DNA from: Brevibacterium album DSM 18261
GTDB lineage: Bacteria; Actinomycetota; Actinomycetes; Actinomycetales; Brevibacteriaceae
NCBI RefSeq assembly: GCF_000426445.1
Contig: NZ_AUFJ01000009.1
Span: 434,001-498,000, forward strand
Reading direction: 5' to 3'
Length of the DNA stretch: 64,000 bases
Part shown: piece by piece, positions 37,093 to 46,046 of the stretch
Layout: each line of letters opens with the position of its first letter
How positions within the stretch are numbered: position 1 is the first letter of the stretch
Position numbers and translations under genes: made by a program
The notes under the pieces: model-generated
Seen by the model: the letters and a program-made list of their open reading frames with translations, nothing else
Databases searched by the model: none
Told to the model about the DNA's origin: nothing

Positions 37093-39867
37093 TCACCTCC
37101 GGATGCGCGCCATGCCGGCATCGTAGACCGGCTCCGCGAGCACCTCGGCGGTGTGCACACGGCCGAAGCGCATGATGCCGAGCTCCGTGCCCGGCTCCGC
37201 GAGCTCCGCCGGCACCCAGGCCAGGCCGATGACCTGACCGGTGACATAGCCGAAGTCCGCGCTGGTCACCCAGCCCACCGCCGCGGCGTCCGTGCCCACC
37301 TGCGCCCGGTTCTCCGCCGGACCGGCGAAGACGGGCGAGCCGGCATCGGGCCGCCCCGCGTCCATCCGCATCCCGAACGCCACGAGTCTGCGGCCGTGCG
37401 AGGGCTGGGCCGCGAGCGCCTCCTGCCCCACGAAGCCGCCGGGCTTCTCCATCCTGAGGGCGAAGCCGAGACCCGAGTCCTCCGGAGTGTCCTCACGCGT
37501 CATGTCCGAACCCCAGGCGCGGTAGCCCTTCTCCAGGCGCAGGCTGCCGAAGGCCGCGCGGCCGGCGGGGACGATCCCGTACGGTGCGCCGGCGGCCATG
37601 ATCTCGTCCCACAGGCGCAGGCCGTGGGCGGCCTCGGTGTAGAGCTCCCAGCCCAGCTCGCCCACGTAGCTGACCCGCAGGGCGAGGACCGGCACCCCGG
37701 CCACCCGGATGCGGGCTGCGCGGAAGTACCGCAGGCCCTCATGGCTGATGTCGCCTTCGGTGATCGGCTCGAGGACGTCGCGCGCGTGCGGACCCCACAG
37801 GCCGATGCAGCACGTGGAGGTCGTGATGTCGTCGATGATGACGGAGCCGTCCGCGGGCGCGAGCCGGGTGAGGCGGTCGAGGTCGAGCGGCCCGTTGGCG
37901 CCGATCATGTATTCGTCCGCGTCCAGGCGGGCGACCGTGATGTCGGAGAGGATGCCGCCGTTCTCGTCGAGCATGAGCGAGTACGTGACCGCACCCGGCT
38001 TCTTGTCGATCTTGTTGGTGTTGAGCCGCTCCAGCCAGGCCGTTGCACCGGCGCCGCGCACGCGATAGCGCGTGAGCGAGGTCATGTCGTAGACGGCGAC
38101 GCGGTTGCGCGTGGCCCAGGCCTCCGCAGCCGCGATCGGCGACCAGTTCACCTGGTCCCAGGCGTCGCGGCGGGGCACCGCGACGGGCACGATGGCGTCG
38201 AGGTCCTCGTCCAGGGCGGGATCGGGCACAGCGGAGCCGACCGAGGCCGCCGGACCGAAGGCCTTCACCGGCCGGGAGCGGAACTCGGGATCGCTGAACA
38301 GCGCAGCGTTGGAGGCGTGCCACAGCGGGCGCTCCCAGCCGTTCGCCTCCGCGAAGACGCCGCCTGCGTCCTGGATGCGGGTGTGGAAGGGGCTGGTCTT
38401 GAGCCCCCGGCTCACCATCGTGTCCTGGTGCGGGAAGTGGACGTCGTAGACCTCGTCGTAGTTCTCCGCGGCGCGCTCCCTGATCCAGCCGTCGCTGAGG
38501 AGTGCGGGGTCGAAGCGGGCGAAGTCCAGTCCGTGCGTGTCCAGGCCCGGGTCACCCGTGAGGATCCAGTCCGCGAGCACCTGCGCGCAGCCTGCGGACT
38601 GCGTGACCCAGATGGCCTGTGCGGCCCAGAAGCCCTCGACCTGCGGCGAGGGGCCGAGCATGGGCCCGCCGTCCGGCGTGAACGAGAAGACGCCGTTGAA
38701 CTCGTCCTCGAGCGGGAGGTCCGCCACAGCCGGCAGCACGCGGGCGACCTCGGAGCGGCAGAACTCGAAGTCCTCCGAGGTGAATGCACGGGTGGCAGGC
38801 TCCTGCCCCGTCTCCAGCAGGTGTGCGGTGTCCGTGAGGTCCTGCGGTGCGACGGGGATGGGCCGGTGCTCGTAGGCGCCGATCCCGATCCGCTTGCCGA
38901 ACTCCCGGAAGTAGAGCCCGGAGCCCTGGTGGCGGATCATCGGACGGCCCGCCTCGTCCTCGGCCAGCGCCGACCCGTCCGGTGCCGTACCGGGCAGCTC
39001 CGGCACCTCGGCCGTCCACGCGAAGCCGTGCTCCACCGGGTGCATGGGCAGGTTGAGACCGCCCAGCTTCCCGAGCAGATGGCCCCAGATGCCGCCGGTG
39101 GCGACGACGACGTCCGCGGGCAGCGTGCGGCGGTTCGCAGCCGCGCCCGAGGCGGCCTCGCCCTCTGCGGCCGCCTCACCGGCGGCGCCGCCCTCAGGCA
39201 CGGCGTCCTCGACGACGACGCCCGTGACGCGTCCTGCCTCGACCTCGATGTCGACGACCCGGGTGAGGCCGAGGAGCCGGGCGCCCCCCTCCTCCGCGCG
39301 GCGGGCCTGGAACTCGACGGCGCGCTTGGAGTGGACGACGCCGTCGGTGGGCGTGTGCAGGGCCCCCAGGATCTCGGAGGTGTCGATGCCCGGCCAGAGT
39401 TCGGCGACCCTCTCCGCGTCGATGAGCTCCGCCGGCACGCCCCATGCGAGGGCGGCACCGTAGCGACGGCGCAGCTCCTGGAGCTGGCCCTCGGTGCTGG
39501 CGAGCTCGAGCCCGCCCACGCGGTCGAGGAGCCTGCGCCCGTCGAGCTCGAGTCCGTCCAGTTTGTCGAGGGTCCGCTGGGCCAGACGGCACATGGTGCG
39601 GGAATTGTTCTGGAAGACGAAGCCGGGCGCGTGCGAGGACGAGCCGCCCGTCTTGTAGAGGGGGCCCTGGTCCACGACGGTCACATCGGTGCACCCGCGC
39701 TGGACGAACTCGTCGGCCAGCGCCGCACCCACGACGCCTGCGCCGATGACGACGATGCGCGCGGAGGGATCGACGGGGGTGGGCTGGGGTGCGGAGACCC
39801 GCGCGGGGACTGTGAGCGCACCGCTGTGGGGGGTGGTACCGGCGGATGCTGCGGCGGAATCGGTCAT
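37093..39867 (-). CDS. Dimethylglycine oxidase/dehydrogenase-like flavoprotein
   Basis: The 924-residue protein has an N-terminal FAD-binding domain (ARIVVIGAGVVGAALADEF). SSSHAPGFVFQNN follows, where His79 is the likely covalent FAD-linking residue. A central FAO_M domain and a C-terminal GcvT-like folate domain follow (LGFALRMEKPGGFVGQEAL, GLAWVPAELAEPGTELGI). This is the layout of Arthrobacter dimethylglycine oxidase, which converts dimethylglycine to sarcosine while forming 5,10-methylene-THF. It is somewhat longer than that enzyme (about 830), partly from an N-terminal leader of about 35 residues and an Ala/Glu/Gly insertion near 225-245. Oxidase or dehydrogenase type cannot be told from sequence. 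Confidence 0.9.
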   Translation of the reverse strand: MTDSAAASAGTTPHSGALTVPARVSAPQPTPVDPSARIVVIGAGVVGAALADEFVQRGCTDVTVVDQGPLYKTGGSSSHAPGFVFQNNSRTMCRLAQRTLDKLDGLELDGRRLLDRVGGLELASTEGQLQELRRRYGAALAWGVPAELIDAERVAELWPGIDTSEILGALHTPTDGVVHSKRAVEFQARRAEEGGARLLGLTRVVDIEVEAGRVTGVVVEDAVPEGGAAGEAAAEGEAASGAAANRRTLPADVVVATGGIWGHLLGKLGGLNLPMHPVEHGFAWTAEVPELPGTAPDGSALAEDEAGRPMIRHQGSGLYFREFGKRIGIGAYEHRPIPVAPQDLTDTAHLLETGQEPATRAFTSEDFEFCRSEVARVLPAVADLPLEDEFNGVFSFTPDGGPMLGPSPQVEGFWAAQAIWVTQSAGCAQVLADWILTGDPGLDTHGLDFARFDPALLSDGWIRERAAENYDEVYDVHFPHQDTMVSRGLKTSPFHTRIQDAGGVFAEANGWERPLWHASNAALFSDPEFRSRPVKAFGPAASVGSAVPDPALDEDLDAIVPVAVPRRDAWDQVNWSPIAAAEAWATRNRVAVYDMTSLTRYRVRGAGATAWLERLNTNKIDKKPGAVTYSLMLDENGGILSDITVARLDADEYMIGANGPLDLDRLTRLAPADGSVIIDDITTSTCCIGLWGPHARDVLEPITEGDISHEGLRYFRAARIRVAGVPVLALRVSYVGELGWELYTEAAHGLRLWDEIMAAGAPYGIVPAGRAAFGSLRLEKGYRAWGSDMTREDTPEDSGLGFALRMEKPGGFVGQEALAAQPSHGRRLVAFGMRMDAGRPDAGSPVFAGPAENRAQVGTDAAAVGWVTSADFGYVTGQVIGLAWVPAELAEPGTELGIMRFGRVHTAEVLAEPVYDAGMARIRR

Positions 39868-39964
39868 GGCGCCTCCTTGACGGCGATGTCAGTGGGATGG
39901 GTCAGAGGGGATGAGCGGCCTCCCGAGGTGCGGCGGGACTCGCCCGCATCTCCGTCACCCGCCC

Positions 39965-39997
39965 ACGCTCCTGTTGCATATAATGCAACAGGAGCGT
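39965..39997. promoter_or_regulatory. 33-bp perfect palindrome upstream of dmg and iclR
   Basis: The 15-bp arms ACGCTCCTGTTGCAT and ATGCAACAGGAGCGT are perfectly complementary around ATA. A further half-site, TTGTGCAACC, follows at 40000-40009. It is midway in the 231-bp gap between the divergent genes. The core TTGCAT-N3-ATGCAA is a typical IclR-type operator, so autoregulation and dmg control are likely. Confidence 0.75.
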
Positions 39998-40098
39998 ATT
40001 GTGCAACCATTCAAGCGCGTGTGGGCACTGCCGTCAAGCGCTCTGCGCCCACGGGCGAGCATGGCGCGCTGTCACGCAGAGGAGAGGGGAGAGGAGCG

Positions 40099-40833
40099 GG
40101 CATGACGATCCAGTCGGTGGACCGGGCGCTGGAAGCACTCGAGGTGCTGGCCGGCGGGGCGGCCGGTGTGGGCGAGGTCGCCGAGCGGCTGGACGTCCAC
40201 AAGTCCACCGCTTCCCGGCTGCTGGCCTCCCTCGCCGCGCACGGCCTGGTCGAACAGCAGGAGGCGGGCGGCGCCTACCGACTCGGCTTCGGGCTGGTGA
40301 GGCTGGCGAGCGCGGTGACGAGTCGTCTGGACTTCTCGCAGATCGCCCAGAAGCTGTGCGACAGGGTCGCCGCGGAGCTGAGCCTGACCTCGAACGTCGC
40401 GGTGCTCGATGATGTCTATGCCGTGAACGTCTCACAGGCCGTGGGCGCCGGGCTCATGGCCCCCCGGCACTACGTGGGCCTGCGCACGCCGGGGCATGCG
40501 ACCAGCTCCGGCAAGCTCCTCCTCGCCCATGATGCGGCCGCCTCCCGCGCCGCCCTGGCAGGCGAGCTGGAATCCCACACCGAGCGCACGCTCACCGATG
40601 CCGGGGATCTGCGCGCAGAGCTCGCCCTCGTGCGCGACCAGGGCTGGGCGGCCTCGAACGAGGAATGGGAGCAACACATCACCGCGGTCGCGGTGCCCCT
40701 GCGCCTGCCCACCGGGGCGGTCGAGGCCGCGCTCACCGTCACGGGACCTGCGCACAGCCTCCCGGCGGGGTCGTTCGCCGAGGCCGCAGCCCGGATGCGA
40801 GTGCTCGCCGCCGCTTCGGGCAGATGGGTGTGA
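40099..40833 (+). CDS. IclR-family regulator of the dimethylglycine gene
   Basis: The 244-residue protein has an N-terminal winged helix (SVDRALEALEVLAGGAAGVG, EVAERLDVHKSTASRLLASL) and an IclR effector domain (LRTPGHATSSGKLLLAHDAA, AVAVPLRLPTGAVEAALTVT). The site GGGAGAGGAGCGG precedes ATG 40099. It is divergent from dmg with the 33-bp palindrome between. The effector may be a betaine-pathway intermediate; that is an inference from position. Confidence 0.88.
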   Translation, partial: GMTIQSVDRALEALEVLAGGAAGVGEVAERLDVHKSTASRLLASLAAHGLVEQQEAGGAYRLGFGLVRLASAVTSRLDFSQIAQKLCDRVAAELSLTSNVAVLDDVYAVNVSQAVGAGLMAPRHYVGLRTPGHATSSGKLLLAHDAAASRAALAGELESHTERTLTDAGDLRAELALVRDQGWAASNEEWEQHITAVAVPLRLPTGAVEAALTVTGPAHSLPAGSFAEAAARMRVLAAASGRWV

Positions 40834-40848
40834 CGGCGGCCGGGCCCG

Positions 40849-41205
40849 TCAGGTCACCGCTTCTGCGCGGGACGTCAGCGCCAGCCGCTCGACGAGCTCG
40901 TCCGGAATCGGCGTGCGCGGCGGGAAGGTGATCCCCGTCTTGGTCGCCTTGAATCCGGCGGCCGCGATCTCCTCGGCGTGCGCGGACAGGGCGCCCGGGC
41001 GAAGGTACAGCCCGCACTGCCTGCTGAACGCCGCATAGCTCGCGACGACCGTCCCGCCGAGCCTGAATCCCGGCATGTTGTAGGCGACGATCTCCTCCGC
41101 CTCCGGCAGGACGCGGGCGAGGACCTCCCGCAGGTGCTGCAGCACGGGCCGGAAGGCTTCGGGGGCCGCGGCGATATAGGCGTCGTGGTCGGCCGATGTC
41201 GTCAT
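40849..41205 (-). CDS. DUF1801 small protein
   Basis: The 118-residue protein has the features of the DUF1801/YdhG-like alpha-beta fold: DAYIAAAPEAFRPVLQHLRE, EEIVAYNMPGFRLGGTVVAS, and FKATKTGITFPPRTPIPDEL. Related proteins are annotated as iron-chaperone-like (frataxin-type) without firm function in most bacteria. The gene is convergent with iclR, 15 bp apart. No operon partner is seen. Confidence 0.75.
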   Translation of the reverse strand: MTTSADHDAYIAAAPEAFRPVLQHLREVLARVLPEAEEIVAYNMPGFRLGGTVVASYAAFSRQCGLYLRPGALSAHAEEIAAAGFKATKTGITFPPRTPIPDELVERLALTSRAEAVT

Positions 41206-41311
41206 GGCGGGGCCTCGCTTCCGATCCCGGAATCGTCAGGGGCGCCGTCCGCCCCGCCTCATGATATCCCCGAGCACACCGGCGCGCCTCCCTCGCAGCT
41301 CCTTCCCACCC

Positions 41312-41378
41312 CATGGTCCGCAGCGCATGCCCGCACCCCATGGTCCGAACCGCATGGTCGGCAGCGCATGTCCGCACC
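41312..41378. repeat. Imperfect 26-bp direct repeats upstream of the DUF1801 gene
   Basis: CATGGTCCGCAGCGCATG (41312 onwards) recurs as CATGGTCGGCAGCGCATG at 41353, and both copies continue to CCGCACC (26 bp, two mismatches). The partial unit CATGGTCCGAACCG lies between. The whole 41206-41406 gap has no gene that I can support. Confidence 0.7.
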
Positions 41379-41406
41379 GCCTCGCAGGGCCCGCCTGCCC
41401 CGGGCC

Positions 41407-43647
41407 TCACCCCCGCAGGGCCAGTGCGAAGGGGAGCACCGCCTGCGCACCGGCGAGGCGCAGCTCCCGGGCGCAGACGGTCAGCGTCCACCGGGAGACG
41501 ACGACATCGTCGACGAGCAGCACCGTCCGCCCCCGCACCGCATCAGCCTGCTCCGGACTCAGTGCGAAGGCCGCGTGCACATCGCGCAGACGGAAGGCGC
41601 TGTTGACGTCCGGACTGCCCGTGTCATGGACCAGCTGGAGGTCCCCGAGGTCCTCCAGCTTCCCGGCGGCCGCGAGATTCGCTGCGAGAGAGCGCACCGT
41701 CGCCGGCCTCCTCCTGCTCGGCACCGCGATCACGCAGTCCGGCCTGCTGTCCCAGCGCCAGCCCTTGAGCGTCCGGATGCACAGACCCCCGATGTCATCC
41801 GGCACCGGGGCGTCGGGTGCCGTGGGGCTGAGGAACTCGCGCAGCCGCTGGCCCGCACCCAGATCAGTGAAGCGCGCGATCGCGCGTCCCTCCTCGGCAC
41901 GCTCCTCCGGAGGGATCTTTCCCTTGAGCCCCACTCCCAGGTTCGTCATACCCGAGGGCCACTGCCCCCGGACCTCGATGGGCAGGCCCACACCGCCCAG
42001 CACCTCGCGCGCCCGATGCCGGGACTCGTCGCTCACCGCCTCGTCCCACCACTGCGCATCGCAGTTGTCGCAGCGCCCGCAGTCATGGGGGTCCGGGTCG
42101 TCGAGGGCCTCGGTGAGGAAGCGCATGCGGCACGTCGTCGCGGCCTCGTAGTCGAGCATCGCCTGCGCCTCCGCACGACGGACGGCGGCCACGTGCTCAT
42201 AGCGCTCGGCGTCGTAGTGCCACCCGGCACCCGTCGACTCATACCCTCCCCGCACCCGCCTGACGGCGCCGTCCACGCTCAGCGTCTTCAGCAGCAGCTC
42301 GAGACGGCTGCGGCGCACGCCCACGCGCGTCTCCAGCGCGGGGACGGAGAGCACGCCCTCGGCCTCGAGCGCCGCCAGCACACCGTTCGCGTCCTCCTCC
42401 GCGGGCATGGAGGCGGTGGCGAAGTACTCCCAGATGTCCCGGTCCTCCGCCCCCGGCAGCAGCAGGACGTCCGCCGAGGCCGCGGCCCTGCCCGCACGTC
42501 CCACCTGCTGGTAGTAGGCGACCGGGGAGGAGGGCGCGCCCAGGTGGATGACGAAGCCCAGATCCGGTTTGTCGAAGCCCATGCCCAGCGCCGAGGTCGC
42601 GACGAGGGCCTTGAGCTCATTGGCCTTGAGCGCCTGCTCCAGGCGCTCGCGCTCCTCCGGGTCCGTGCCGCCGGTGTACGTCGCCACGTCCCAGCCCGCC
42701 TCACGCAGGGCGCGGGCGGCGTCCTGGGCGGCGGAGACCGTGAGGGTGTAGACGATCCCCGAGCCCCAGAAGTCCCCCAGGTGCTCTGCGAGCCAGGCCA
42801 GCCTCACGGTGGGCGGGCGCACGGGAGAGACGCCCAGGCGCAGCGAGTCGCGGGCGAGCGCACCGCGGATCACGAGGGTGTCCTCCCCCAGCTGCTCCGC
42901 GACATCGGCCACCACCCGGGAGTTCGCGGTGGCGGTCGTCGCGAGCACGGGGGTGCCCTCCGGCAGCTCGCGGATCATGGCGCCGATGCGCCGGTAGTCG
43001 GGGCGGAAGTCGTGGCCCCAGTCGGAGATGCAGTGCGCCTCATCGACGACGATCATGCCGAGGGAGTCCAGGAGCGCCGGGAGGACGGTGTCCCGGAACG
43101 TGGGATTGGTGAGCCTCTCCGGGGACACGAGCAGCACATCGACCGCACCGGCGCGCAGCTCCTCCTGCACCGAGTCCCACTCCGCCGCATTGGCCGAATT
43201 GAGTGTGCGTGCGACGACGCCGGCGCGCGCGGCCGCCGCGACCTGGTCCCGCATGAGCGCCAGCAGCGGGGAGACGATGAGCGAGGGTCCGCGCCCCGTC
43301 TGCCGCATGAGCTTGGCCGCGAGGAAGTAGACGGCCGACTTCCCCCAGCCGGTGCGCTGGACGACGAGCACCCTGGCGCGCCGGGCGACGAGCGCCTCGA
43401 TCGCCTCGTACTGCCCCTCGCGCAGCTGTGCGTCCGCGCGCCCGGTGAGATGTGTGAGCAGGCGCGTGGCCTCCGCGTGCAGGCTGCTCTCCCCCTCCCC
43501 GGAACCGGACTGCTGGGCACCGGTCCCGGGAGCACGACGCTCGGCCTGCCACTCCGGGGAGCCCGGCTCGGGACCCCAGACCTGATGCTCGCGCCACTCC
43601 GCCGGGCCGCCCTGCTCCGCCCGGCCCTGCCCGTTCTGCGCGTCCAT
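41407..43647 (-). CDS. recQ: RecQ-family DNA helicase with C-terminal phosphoribosyltransferase-like domain
   Basis: The 746-residue protein has helicase motifs in order: LREGQYEAIEALVARRARVL, QRTGWGKSAVYFLAAKLM (Walker A), VSPLLALMRDQV, VVDEAHCISDWGHDFRPDYR (DEAH box), LATTATAN, LVATSALGMGFDKPDLGFVI and YYQQVGRAGRA. The RecQ zinc site follows (CRMRFLTE, DPHDCGRCDNCD). The last 110 residues are not RecQ: RGRTVLLVDDVVVSRWTLTV is a PRPP-binding-type loop of ComF-like phosphoribosyltransferases. ATG 43647 is used; an in-frame GTG at 43710 would add 21 residues. It unwinds DNA 3'-5' in repair. Confidence 0.88.
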   Translation of the reverse strand: MDAQNGQGRAEQGGPAEWREHQVWGPEPGSPEWQAERRAPGTGAQQSGSGEGESSLHAEATRLLTHLTGRADAQLREGQYEAIEALVARRARVLVVQRTGWGKSAVYFLAAKLMRQTGRGPSLIVSPLLALMRDQVAAAARAGVVARTLNSANAAEWDSVQEELRAGAVDVLLVSPERLTNPTFRDTVLPALLDSLGMIVVDEAHCISDWGHDFRPDYRRIGAMIRELPEGTPVLATTATANSRVVADVAEQLGEDTLVIRGALARDSLRLGVSPVRPPTVRLAWLAEHLGDFWGSGIVYTLTVSAAQDAARALREAGWDVATYTGGTDPEERERLEQALKANELKALVATSALGMGFDKPDLGFVIHLGAPSSPVAYYQQVGRAGRAAASADVLLLPGAEDRDIWEYFATASMPAEEDANGVLAALEAEGVLSVPALETRVGVRRSRLELLLKTLSVDGAVRRVRGGYESTGAGWHYDAERYEHVAAVRRAEAQAMLDYEAATTCRMRFLTEALDDPDPHDCGRCDNCDAQWWDEAVSDESRHRAREVLGGVGLPIEVRGQWPSGMTNLGVGLKGKIPPEERAEEGRAIARFTDLGAGQRLREFLSPTAPDAPVPDDIGGLCIRTLKGWRWDSRPDCVIAVPSRRRPATVRSLAANLAAAGKLEDLGDLQLVHDTGSPDVNSAFRLRDVHAAFALSPEQADAVRGRTVLLVDDVVVSRWTLTVCARELRLAGAQAVLPFALALRG

Positions 43648-43772
43648 GCCGTTCACCCCGTCCGGTCTCCGACTGCTCTGTCCCTCCACTCTAGGAGGAG
43701 GCACGGACACAGCTCGCCCAGTGAGACACCGGACACACGGCTCCGCGCCGTCCTGCTACACTCCTGAGCACA

Positions 43773-43901
43773 GTGTTCCGGGGACGGTGAGATTCCGTAC
43801 CGGCGGTGACAGTCCGCGACCTGGACCGGCTCCACGGCCGAGTCCAGCCGATTCGGTGGAATTCCGAGACCGACAGTGAAAGTCTGGATGGGAGGAACAT
43901 C
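43773..43901 (+). ncRNA. FMN riboswitch (RFN element)
   Basis: The region contains the conserved RFN blocks: TTCCGGGGACGGTGAGATTC, ACCGGCGGTGACAGTCCGCG, GATTCGGTGGAATTCCGAGACC, here shortened as GATTCGGTGGAATTCCGAG, GACAGTGAAAGTCTGGATGG and GAGGAACA. These form the six-stem FMN aptamer. A likely -10 box (TACACT, 43757-43762) lies just before it. The 138 bases between the aptamer and ribD hold the expression platform. High FMN should repress the rib operon. Confidence 0.95.
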
Positions 43902-44039
43902 GTGGTCGCCTGGCGCACCCATGCGGATCACGGTCGGAACGGCAGCCGCCGCACCGCACCCTGATCAGCCCGGCGATGGCGCCGGCACCCGCCGAGCGGC
44001 ACCTCCCGACATCCCGGTGGATGAGACCGGGAGAGACGG

Positions 44040-45215
44040 ATGAGCCGCACACCGCAGCAGCCCGCGGTAGCTGCGCCCGCGCACAGCGAGACCGCACTCC
44101 GGCGCGCCATGGACGCCGCGCTCGCAGCCGCGCTCCGCGGCCCCCGGGGCGCGAATCCCCTCGTGGGCGCCTCGATCCTCGCCGCCGACGGCAGACTCGT
44201 GACCGGCCACCATGCGGGTGCCGGAACACCCCACGCCGAGGTCGCGGCACTCACCGCCGCCCGCTCGGCGGGCATGGACCTGAGCTCCGCGACGGCGTGC
44301 GTGACCCTCGAGCCGTGCAGCCACCACGGTCGCACCGGGCCGTGCGCGCAGGCGCTCATCGACGCGGGCGTGCCCGAGGTGGTCATCGCCCGCACGGACC
44401 CCAACCCCGCGGCCGCGGGAGGGATCGCCGTGCTCGAGGCCGCGGGCACCCGCGTCCGCACCGGGGTGGAGAGCACACGCGCCGGGGCCCTCAACGCACG
44501 CTGGCTGCGGGCCGTGGAGCAGAGGCGCCCGTATGTCACGCTCAAACTCGCGCAGAGCCTCGACGGCAGGATCGCGGCAGCCGACGGCACCTCGCAGTGG
44601 CTCACCTCCGCGACCTCACGGGCGAGGGTCCACCGTCTGCGGGCCGTCGCGGACGCAGTCATGGTGGGCACCGGCACTGCGCTCGCGGACGATCCCCGGC
44701 TGACCGCGCGGGCCCCCGAGACCCTGCGCTCGCCCGAGGCGGCCCAGCCCGTTCCCGTGGTCATGGGCATGCGCGAGCTTCCCTCCGATGCGCACCTGGC
44801 GCGCGATCCGCGCGCGGTGCGGCTGCGCACCCGCGATCCGCTCGCCGGCCTCAGGGAGCTGCGGCGCCGAGGGTTGGAGCACGTGCTGGTCGAGGGCGGT
44901 GCCGGGCTCGCCGGGGCCCTCGTCCGCGAGGACCTCGTCGACAGCCTGGAGGTCCACATCGCCCCCGTCCTCCTGGGCGAGGGGCTGCCGGCCCTCACGG
45001 GTCTGGGCATCGGCACTCTCTCCGCGGCCCCCCGCTGGGTGCCTGATCCCGCCGCCGACTGGGACTCGCACCGGCCCGGCCGCACGGACACGGACACGGA
45101 CACGATTCTGCGGCTCATCCCCGCGGCCGCCTCGGCGCGCGGGCAGGAGCCCTCGCCCACGGCGCAGGCGGATCTCGCCGCCCCGCCCACGCAGCACCAC
45201 ACCAGGAGGGACTGA
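44040..45215 (+). CDS. ribD: Riboflavin biosynthesis deaminase/reductase RibD
   Basis: The 391-residue bifunctional enzyme has an N-terminal deaminase domain with GTPHAEVAAL (zinc ligand His65, catalytic Glu67) and EPCSHHGRTGPC (two zinc Cys). Its C-terminal reductase domain begins RPYVTLKLAQSLDGRIAAAD and contains VMVGTGTALADDPRLTAR and VLVEGGAGLAGALV. It deaminates and then reduces the pyrimidine intermediate of riboflavin synthesis. It is first in the operon after the FMN riboswitch. The last 50 residues are a low-complexity tail. Confidence 0.96.
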   Translation: MSRTPQQPAVAAPAHSETALRRAMDAALAAALRGPRGANPLVGASILAADGRLVTGHHAGAGTPHAEVAALTAARSAGMDLSSATACVTLEPCSHHGRTGPCAQALIDAGVPEVVIARTDPNPAAAGGIAVLEAAGTRVRTGVESTRAGALNARWLRAVEQRRPYVTLKLAQSLDGRIAAADGTSQWLTSATSRARVHRLRAVADAVMVGTGTALADDPRLTARAPETLRSPEAAQPVPVVMGMRELPSDAHLARDPRAVRLRTRDPLAGLRELRRRGLEHVLVEGGAGLAGALVREDLVDSLEVHIAPVLLGEGLPALTGLGIGTLSAAPRWVPDPAADWDSHRPGRTDTDTDTILRLIPAAASARGQEPSPTAQADLAAPPTQHHTRRD

Positions 45216-45218
45216 CAC

Positions 45219-46046
45219 ATGTTCACCGGAATCATCGAGGAGACGGGGACGGTCACGTCGCTCGCACCCACCGGCCAGGGCTCGGCGGTCCTGACGGTCC
45301 GCGCGGGCGCAGTGCTCGACGGTCTCCCCGAGGGCGGCTCACTGGCCGTCAACGGCGTCTGCCTCACCCAGGCCTCCCCCGAGGCGTCCACGCCCCTCGC
45401 AGAGGCGTCCCCGGATCCGGCCTCACCGAGTGCTGCGGCTTCCGCTGCGCCGCCGGCACGCGAGTTCCGCGCGCATGTCATGGGCGAGACGCTCGCGCGC
45501 ACCACCATCGGCGCGCTCACGCCCGGTGCCGTCGTCAACCTCGAGCGCTGCCCGCGGGCCGGGGACCGCTTCGACGGCCATATCGTGCAGGGCCATGTGG
45601 ACGGCACCGGCATCGTCCTCGCCCGCGTGGACGAGGGCGACTGGGTCCGACTGCGCGTGAGCGTCCCGGCCCGCCTTGCGCTCTTCACCGCGGAGAAGGG
45701 GTCGATCGCCCTCGACGGGATCTCCCTCACTCTCACCGCCGTGAGCCCCGCGCGCCCGCACACCGCCACGTCCGCCGAGGCTGCCGGCCACTGGGTCGAG
45801 GTCGGGCTCATCCCGGCGACGCTCGAGGCCACCCGGATGGGCACGGTCTCCCCCGGCGACCCGGTGAACATCGAGGTCGACGTCATGGCGAAGTACGCCG
45901 CCCGCCTCGCGGAGTTCGCCGAGGCTGCGTCCGCAGGCGGGGCACCCGCAGAACCCGCACCCGGCGCGTCCCCCACCGGCGGCGCGGCGCCGACCGAAGC
46001 CGCTGCCGCCCCGACCGCCTCCACCCGTGAAGGAGACCGCTCATGA
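45219..46046 (+). CDS. ribE: Riboflavin synthase alpha chain
   Basis: The 275-residue protein begins MFTGIIEETGTVTSLAPTGQ and has the two lumazine-binding barrels. GGSLAVNGVCLTQASPEAST is in the first, and DRFDGHIVQGHVDGTGIVLA opens the second, ending with the motif VNIEVDVMAKYAARL. An insertion of about 25 residues after the first VNGVCLT and an Ala/Pro tail of about 35 residues make it longer than the usual 200-215. It forms riboflavin from two lumazine molecules. It follows ribD by three bases and overlaps ribBA by four. Confidence 0.95.
   Translation: MFTGIIEETGTVTSLAPTGQGSAVLTVRAGAVLDGLPEGGSLAVNGVCLTQASPEASTPLAEASPDPASPSAAASAAPPAREFRAHVMGETLARTTIGALTPGAVVNLERCPRAGDRFDGHIVQGHVDGTGIVLARVDEGDWVRLRVSVPARLALFTAEKGSIALDGISLTLTAVSPARPHTATSAEAAGHWVEVGLIPATLEATRMGTVSPGDPVNIEVDVMAKYAARLAEFAEAASAGGAPAEPAPGASPTGGAAPTEAAAAPTASTREGDRS

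Noticed and set aside
37153..40098. Open frame that would extend the IclR gene upstream by nearly 1000 codons
   Set aside because: The extension is antisense to the dimethylglycine oxidase gene. A ribosome site and ATG at 40099 give a normal-length IclR protein.
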